DNA of 6,222 nucleotides from Verrucomicrobiota bacterium (GTDB lineage: Bacteria > Verrucomicrobiota > Verrucomicrobiia > Opitutales > Opitutaceae): positions 1 to 6,222 of the forward strand of contig JAEZAD010000301.1 in the NCBI GenBank assembly GCA_023430565.1, written 5' to 3'. The notes below the pieces were generated by a model that was not told the origin of the DNA, ran no database searches, and saw nothing but the letters and a program-made list of their open reading frames with translations. A program made the position numbers and the translations under genes. Shown here piece by piece: positions 1 through 5,400 of this stretch. How positions within the stretch are numbered: position 1 is the first letter of the stretch; each line of letters opens with the position of its first letter.

Positions 1-358
1 TATAGGCGACCACCCGCCCAAGCGCGGCCGCATCCTCGATCAACAAGGCCTGATATCGCCCTTGAAACAGGTGCCCGCGCTCCGATCTCAGCCGGTTGAA
101 TCGGGTGGCGAATGTGCTCTGCAGCCAGTGCATGCTATCGACCAAGTTTGGGTCCACTGTTTCGACGGCGAGGTGAAAATGATTCCGCATGATCACATAC
201 GCATGGACCCGCCAGCGGAATCGCTCGCACGCCTCGCCCAAAGTGGCCTCGAACGCCTTCGCCGCCCCCGCGCTCTCGAACACATCCCGCCGGTAATTCC
301 CGCGATTGATCACATGATAAATCGCCCCCGGAAACTGAATCCTCAACCGTCGCGCCAC
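1..358 (-). CDS. Y1/HUH transposase, IS200-like, REP-associated type (3' end beyond window)
   Basis: Reading the minus strand from a GTG at 358-356 gives 119 residues without a stop up to the window edge. The start fits the family: the product begins VARRLRIQFPGAIYHVINRG, matching the usual MAR-x-x-R start, and an in-frame TGA sits four codons upstream (370-368). The HUH motif is seen as NHFH (His60 and His62) in the stretch AYVIMRNHFHLAVET. It is followed by the typical LQSTFATRFNR (residues 79-89) and GHLFQGRYQALLIED (95-109). The last visible residues, GRVVAY, lead into the conserved Tyr-containing motif, which lies outside the window. Family enzymes are single-strand DNA endonucleases/transposases that nick through a Tyr and act on hairpin-bearing (REP-like) ends. 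I see no frameshift, so the gene may be intact. The ribosome binding site is weak. Its antisense strand yields a false plus-strand ORF. Confidence 0.88.
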   Translation of the reverse strand, partial: MARRLRIQFPGAIYHVINRGNYRRDVFESAGAAKAFEATLGEACERFRWRVHAYVIMRNHFHLAVETVDPNLVDSMHWLQSTFATRFNRLRSERGHLFQGRYQALLIEDAAALGRVVAY

Positions 359-433
359 CTCGCCACTTCAAAGCCCCATCTCCAAACCCACCAGCCCAAA
401 ATCAACAAATATCAGCCTGACCCCATTGGCAGG
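359..433 (-). other. Leader/boundary of the Y1 transposase unit
   Basis: This stretch lies between the GTG start of the Y1 transposase and the start of IS3 OrfB homology at 434. On the minus strand it opens with GGGGTCAGGCTG (424-413), continues into an AT-rich ATATTTGTTGATTTT segment, and then a G-rich stretch. It contains no gene. From memory, GGGGTCAGGCT followed by GATATTTGTTGATTTT is a string often seen just upstream of such transposases, so it may mark the edge of the mobile unit. I cannot verify that here. No strong promoter or hairpin was identified. Confidence 0.4.
413..430. repeat. Direct repeat copy 1 (CAGCCTGACCCC core)
   Basis: Eighteen bases, CAGCCTGACCCCATTGGC, match the copy at 658-675 (CAGCCTGACCCCTTCGGC) at 16 positions, with the first 12 identical. 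The two copies bracket the IS3 OrfB fragment. This copy sits at the junction between the Y1 transposase leader and the IS3 remnant. Confidence 0.75.
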
Positions 434-628
434 ACGATCGAGTCGTTCTGGAGCAGCCTCAAATACGAGACGGTGTATCACCGCCGCTTCGCCACCCGCG
501 CCGAAGCACGCACTGCGATCTTCGACTACATCGAGGTGTTTTATAATCGCACCAGACTTCACTCGAGTCTCGGCTACGTCAGCCCCGCCACTTTCGAGTC
601 CCACCACAACAAACCGAAATCACCCTGA
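434..628 (+). pseudogene. IS3-family transposase OrfB, 3' remnant
   Basis: The last 64 codons of an IS3-family OrfB (rve-type DDE integrase core) are readable in one frame to a TGA at 626-628. The family's C-terminal signature is unmistakable: TIESFWSSLKYETVYHRRFA, then RAEARTAIFDYIEVFYNRTR, then LHSSLGYVSPATFES. The Glu in TIESF (codon 440-442) corresponds to the third catalytic residue of the DD(35)E triad. The two Asp residues, the helix-turn-helix and all of OrfA are missing, so this cannot be functional. Family OrfB proteins are about 280-300 residues, so roughly four fifths are lost. Homology starts abruptly at 434, next to the CAGCCTGACCCC motif. The frame stays open further left to position 62, but that part is the antisense of the Y1 transposase and not real protein. 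Confidence 0.9.
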
Positions 629-659
629 ACCACGTGTCCGAGAAATCGGGGGAAGCCCA
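629..659 (+). mobile_element. Probable right end of the IS3-family element
   Basis: Directly after the OrfB stop comes CCACGTGTCCGAGAAATCGG, then GGGAAGCCCA. IS3-family elements usually end within a few tens of bases of the OrfB stop with a terminal inverted repeat of this kind finishing in CA. The end is placed at about 659 by that rule. The matching left end is not in the window, so the inverted repeat cannot be confirmed, nor can a target duplication. Confidence 0.5.
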
Positions 660-675
660 GCCTGACCCCTTCGGC
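658..675. repeat. Direct repeat copy 2 (CAGCCTGACCCC core)
   Basis: This is the partner of the copy at 413-430, in the same orientation, with 16 of 18 bases identical. Its first two bases are also the terminal CA of the presumed IS3 right end. It overlaps the first unit of the tandem repeat at 664-697. Confidence 0.75.
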
Positions 676-697
676 CCGCCGACCCCCTCGGCCCGCC
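664..697. repeat. 17-bp GC-rich tandem duplication
   Basis: Two adjacent 17-base units, GACCCCTTCGGCCCGCC (664-680) and GACCCCCTCGGCCCGCC (681-697), differ at one base. They lie just beyond the stop codon of the ankyrin gene (which ends at 720). The second unit together with preceding bases forms a short 5-bp stem (678-682 with 688-692), but there is no T-run beside it. The rest of the gap to 719 shows nothing recognisable. Confidence 0.8.
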
Positions 698-719
698 CGC
701 GCGACGTGTGCCGCTTGGT

Positions 720-1538
720 TCATTGACGACGTTGTGGACTCGCCGGGATTTCCACACCCTTAGCTTGCAGCCAGCCAATCACCTTCTCCTGCCACTTCGC
801 CCATTTCGTTCCCGGACGGAGTTTGCCAACGGTGCTCGCCACCTGTTTAGCCAAGTCGTAACCGTGCCGATCTTTCAACGCGTAGTCAGCTCCGCGTTCC
901 AGCAACTGATAGACGATTTCAAAATCACCACGCCCCGCAGCAGCCAAAACCGGCGTGTTACTCAAACTATCTCTAGCGTTAATGTCAGCGCCATGTTTCA
1001 GCAATAGATCGACGACATCCATCCCCGCGCTCATCGCATCGAAGATCGGTGTCCGTCCAGTAGAGTCACCGGCCACAAGATTGGGATTCCCGCCATGTTC
1101 CAAAGCAGCCTTGAGTATCCGCTTATCTTTAAGGCTCACTGCCACCAGCATCACGTTGTTGCCGTCCGCATACACCACGTTCGGATCGGCTCCCAATTCC
1201 AACAGCCGCTTGAAGCCTTTGTGATCGCGCATCGCCCAGAACAACGGGGTCGCGCCCTGAGCGCCACGCGCGTTCACGTCGACCCCCTTTTGCACCAACT
1301 GCTCAATCTTTCGGATATTTCCCTCCCCAGCGGCCCTGGCCAAAGCGCGCACTTGCTGATCGGGGAACATCGTTTCGAGCGACATGAGCGCTACCAACTC
1401 GCGGCTTTGCTGCTCGTTGAACTTCTTCTCCGCCGAATCCATTTTCCGAATGAGGTCGTTCATCTCTGCTCCACAGGCTGACAGACATGCGAGCGAGAGC
1501 ACGCTTACAATGAGATTGGATGTCCTGATCATCGTCAT
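720..1538 (-). CDS. Ankyrin-repeat lipoprotein, predicted immunity protein
   Basis: The 272-residue product begins with a lipoprotein signal: Arg5, a hydrophobic stretch (residues 9-17) and a lipobox LSAC ending at Cys22, followed by Gly. A +2 Gly usually directs the lipoprotein to the outer membrane. A charged, helical spacer (about 25-60) precedes five ankyrin repeats, roughly at 63-91, 94-121, 125-155, 161-189 and 194-222. They are recognised by the recurring GADxN or GVDVN turns and by TPLF/TPIF/TPVL starts. A helical tail (223-272, Trp-rich around 246-256) closes the protein. Ankyrin proteins are a known class of immunity proteins in polymorphic toxin loci. The gene follows the toxin tip of the RHS gene with an ATGA overlap, so it is very probably co-transcribed and co-translated with it. 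I infer that it binds and blocks the lipase-like toxin in the periplasm. An alternative start is the ATG at 1532-1530. Base composition is lower in G+C than the RHS shell. Confidence 0.9.
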   Translation of the reverse strand: MTMIRTSNLIVSVLSLACLSACGAEMNDLIRKMDSAEKKFNEQQSRELVALMSLETMFPDQQVRALARAAGEGNIRKIEQLVQKGVDVNARGAQGATPLFWAMRDHKGFKRLLELGADPNVVYADGNNVMLVAVSLKDKRILKAALEHGGNPNLVAGDSTGRTPIFDAMSAGMDVVDLLLKHGADINARDSLSNTPVLAAAGRGDFEIVYQLLERGADYALKDRHGYDLAKQVASTVGKLRPGTKWAKWQEKVIGWLQAKGVEIPASPQRRQ

Positions 1539-2449
1539 GGTCCTCCAAGTGCTTTGATTACACCACCGATACCGTGGATGCCAGCGGCACCAAGAGACAC
1601 GCGATTTCCCGGCACGCTCGCCGGAGTCAAAGCGTTCCCGATACGCAAAACATCCAAGGTGCTATAGTAGGATGTTACATGTCCATGGGAACGATCAAAA
1701 CCTCTCAGCGTGTCGTCATGCACGCCGGCAGCGTTGAAGGTGTTCGCGCTTCCGCCAGTGATGATCGCGGCGGCTGAAGCGATGCCGCCTCCTAACGAGT
1801 GGCCGGTAAATCGAAGGTTACCGTCATACTGCTTGTAAAGATCGCGTGCTAAATCCAATCCCGCCTCATATTGCGCGCTCTTTAGCCCGAACGCTTGTTT
1901 CAGGTTCGCCCACCAATTTGCCAACGAGCTTGGGCTCGTCCCCGCATAAACAAGAACGTTTTCGGTGCCATTGCTGAAGACCGCTGCCCTCAGACCATTT
2001 TGGGCCGTGTAGGGCTTCCCAACCATGTTGTAGCCGTCCGTGCCGGTGAAATTCTTGTCGTAAATGCCGGCTGATAGTTTCGCGTCGATCAGCGCGTTAC
2101 CTGTGCTGTTTGGGGCAGAAGTCCCGTCCCAGAACTCTCTCAACAATTGTGGATTGTTGGTCCGGACTACACGACTTCCCGGCCGATCTCCCTCCCAAGG
2201 GATATCGGTGACAAAATAATCCCGGCTATTTCTCTGAGATTCCGCGTAACGCTCTGCGGCCAGCGACGTGTCGGGGCTGTTCCCGTAGAGCGTCGATGTG
2301 AATGGGTTGTCTTCCCAATAGGTATTGCCGCTTGCGCCATTACGACCAACACCACCGGTTCGGAGGATGCGGTCGAAAACGTCCTCCTTGGGGAGTTCGG
2401 TCGAATTCTTACTATCGTCACCAAAGAGGATGTTATCGATTAACGAGTT
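1535..2449 (-). other. C-terminal toxin tip: lipase class 3-like alpha/beta hydrolase
   Basis: This encodes residues 1257-1560. The first ~120 residues are a polar linker without recognised motifs. From about residue 1376 (LIDAKLSAGIYD) the sequence follows the lipase class 3-like effector pattern. It has VLVYAGT (1421-1427, at the place of the oxyanion-loop GT of class 3 lipases), NWWANLKQAFG, a helix LDLARDLYKQY, the nucleophile elbow FTGHSLGGG with Ser1474 (codon 1798-1796), then NTFNAAGVH. The likely acid is Asp1522 in STLDVL (codon 1654-1652), and the likely base is His1548 in GIHGIGGVIKAL (codon 1576-1574). Related domains in interbacterial effectors hydrolyse phospholipids. The exact substrate here is not readable. 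G+C is clearly lower than in the RHS shell. Confidence 0.82.
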
Positions 2450-5400
2450 CATCCCCAAGTAATCCCAACGATTTACCCCGTCATTGCCGCAGAAGCCGTA
2501 GAGGTTGAGGCCGCCGGCTTCTTCGATGGGGTCGCGGTTTAGGAAGCGGCCGAGCGTGGGGACATAGTAGCGGTGGCCGTAGTAGACAAATTCGGTTTCG
2601 GCGTCCGTGTATTTGGTCGAGAAGCGGAAGGGATTTTGCGTCGCGTAGGTGCCCAGTGTGGCCGACGTGTTGCCGAAGGGATCGTATTCGTAGGCGGCAG
2701 CGAGCGTTCCGGTCGAGGTGTAGAGCGCGATGACGTTGTACGAGGCGTCATAGATCGGATACCGCCGGGCGACCCCATCATCGATCACCAGCAATCCGCC
2801 CACGCCGCCGGCGGCTTGCAACGAGCCGGAGACGTCCAGCCCCCAGGCGAAGCGGCGGACGATCGTGCCGCTGCTGTTGAGCTCGGCGATCAGGTTCCAG
2901 CCGTCGTAGAGGAAGCGCGTGGTCGTCAGGCCCGTGCCGCTCTTCTCGATGCGGCGACCGAGATAGTCGTATTTGTAATTCCAAACCGATGCACCCTGCG
3001 TAACTTTGATTAGCCGGTTTTCGGCGTCGTAATCGTAGGTGCGAACGCCGTCTTTGACGAGATTCCCATTCGCGTCATAGGGATCCTGCGGCAGAGCGCC
3101 TACCCCGGGAATCGAGGTGTATTGGTTGAGCGCGTTGGGCGTGTAGCTACCGATGTGATCCGCGGTGCGGTTGCCGATCGCGTCGTAATCGTAGTCGCGC
3201 ACGGTGCCGTTGTGCACTCCGCCGAGCGCCCCGCCCGCGACCAGCGCGTATTTACCGCTGTCGTCGAGTTCCATCCGGTCGGTGTAGGTGTAATCGGCGT
3301 GCACTCCGGCTTCCCCGCCGCGACCAAGCGCGGCCATGTAGTTCGGGCCGGTGGTCTTTTCCGTGTTGCGCAGACCAAGGCCGTTGTAGCCGACGGTGGT
3401 GTCGACCTGCTTGGCGGTGTCGCTGCCCCACGCATGCTTCAGCTTGTCCAGACGGTCACTGTCGGAGCGGTAATCGTAGTCGCGCAGGTAGCCGCCGGCA
3501 CCTTGGGTGACTTGATCCATGAGGTTCGAGTTCGCCACGTAGGTGTAGCCAAAAGCGGTCGTCGTGTTGTAGGCAACGCTGTTCGGCCGGAGCACGGAGT
3601 CGTAGCCGTAGTTCACGTTGTAGAGCGCGCCCGTGCCGAGCTTCACCCCGGAGAGAGCCCCGTTGGCGCGGTTTGCCACGCCATACTGGTAGGTGTAGGT
3701 TACGACCTGGCCGCCGAAAAAGTTGGACAGCGTTTCACTCTTCAGTCGCGAGCTGGCGTCGAGCGTGCCCGCGGTGGCGCCGGTGTCGTAGTAGCCGAAC
3801 GTGCGCGAGCCGGCGGCGTCGCTCACGCTCTCCGTCCGACCGGCGCGATCATAGGCATAAATGACGTCGGTGGTATAGGTGGCGGCGGTGCCGGTGTAGT
3901 CCACCTTGGTGAGGAACTTTCGCGGATCGGTGTATTCGTAGAGCGTGATCCAGCCGCGCGCGTCGGTGCGTTTCGCCACCTGACCCAGACTGGTGTATTC
4001 GAAAGAGGTGGTCGCGTCTACGGCATCCTTCTTCGAGAGCAGCAGGCCGGTCGATGCCTGATAACTCCACGTGGTTTTGTCGCCCGCGGTGTCGAAGCCA
4101 GATGGCCGTGTGGCGCCCGTCCATGTGCCGCTGCGGTAGGTGTGCATCTCGGTTTTCTGGCCCAGGTCGTTGTAAACGTATTTCACGGGGTTGACCGTGT
4201 CGCCCCACTGATGCCTGAGATTGCCCGCGGCATCGTATTCGAAGTAGGCTATCTTGCCGTCGGGATTGGTCTGGGATTTCACACGACCGGCCGTGTCGTA
4301 GGCATACTGCGTGGTTCGGTGGTCCGGCGTGGTGGTCAGTTTCAGCAGGGTCGTGTTGGCATGATACTCGTGATCGGTAGGCCCCACTCGCGGGTCATCG
4401 GTGGCTTCCACGCGGCCGAGCACATCGTAGGTTTGCAGGGTCGCATGCCCTTGCGCGTTGACCGATTTGATCGGCAAGCCGTTCAGCGTGACCTGCTGGA
4501 GCGTGGCCGTCGTGCCAGTCGTTGTGGTGCTGACCGTGACCTTCTTGTTGGCGCGATCGACGGTCGTCGTGCTGTCGGTGAGATTCTGGTCAATGTCGCG
4601 TGAGAGGGCGTGCGCGACGGTCGACGCGCTGAGGCCCGTAACCTGCGTATAGGCCTGCGAGGCGTAACGGGAGGTAGACGCATTCGTGCCGGCGTGCGGC
4701 CAGATCTTCACGCCTTCGTAGCGGTAGATATGAGTAGCGTGGTTGGGCGCGCCGGTCTGATAAGCGAACTCGTATTCCTTCACGTCGTAATCGGTGCCCG
4801 GGGCGATCGCGCCGGTGCCGGTCTTCAGCGCTTCACGTTTCAGCCGGCCGTAGGTGTCGTATTCAAACACCCGCGCGGGCGCGATCGCCGCACCGCCGAC
4901 AGTCGTCTCCTGTCGCTCGAGTTGGCCGATGGTGTTGTAGGCGTTGCTGACCACGCGGACGGTGTTGGCGTAGGTCGGCGTCGAGACGCTGACCGTGCGG
5001 CCGGCCCAGTCTGTTTCGGTGGTTGCGGGCTGGCCTGCGGTTACCTGGGTCGTCTTCAGGTTTCCGCTCGTCGTATCGTAAGCGTAGGTGGTGGTGGTGT
5101 CCGGCACGGCGGTGCCGGTGACGGACTTCACGCGGCCGTCTTTGTGGACCTCTTCGATTTTCGTGCCGCCGCCCGGCAGGGTCGTCGTCGTCTTGGTGGC
5201 CGAGTCGTAGGTAATGGAGGTTTTGAAGTTGCCGGGCAGCGTGCGCGTCTTCGGCCGGTTGGCGGTGTCGTAGGTGTAGCTGGAGACGAGTATCTCGGAG
5301 GTGCCTGCGGCGGACACGGTTTCCTTCACCAAACGGCCGGCCTGGTCGTAAACATAGGTGGTGGTGGTAGCCGCGATCGTATTGGCGCCGTCGGAGGCTG

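Noticed and set aside
135..371. Minus-strand ATG frame of 78 codons
   Set aside because: It is a shifted frame over the genuine Y1 transposase, which reads from GTG 358 with clear HUH family motifs.
62..433. Plus-strand open frame upstream of and fused to the IS3 OrfB remnant
   Set aside because: Positions 62-358 are the antisense of the Y1 transposase and 359-433 its leader. The translated residues show no family pattern; only 434-628 is real OrfB sequence.
678..692. Terminator for the RHS/ankyrin transcript
   Set aside because: There is a GC-rich 5-bp stem with a 5-base loop, but the stem is short and no T-run follows on the minus strand.
955..1481. Plus-strand frames across the ankyrin gene
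   Set aside because: They are antisense to a well-supported ankyrin lipoprotein and show no recognisable protein features.
3122..4603. Long plus-strand open frame (493 codons)
   Set aside because: It is wholly antisense to the RHS repeats. Its Val/Gly/Arg-rich composition is the expected by-product of GC-rich YD-repeat codons, and no domain is visible.
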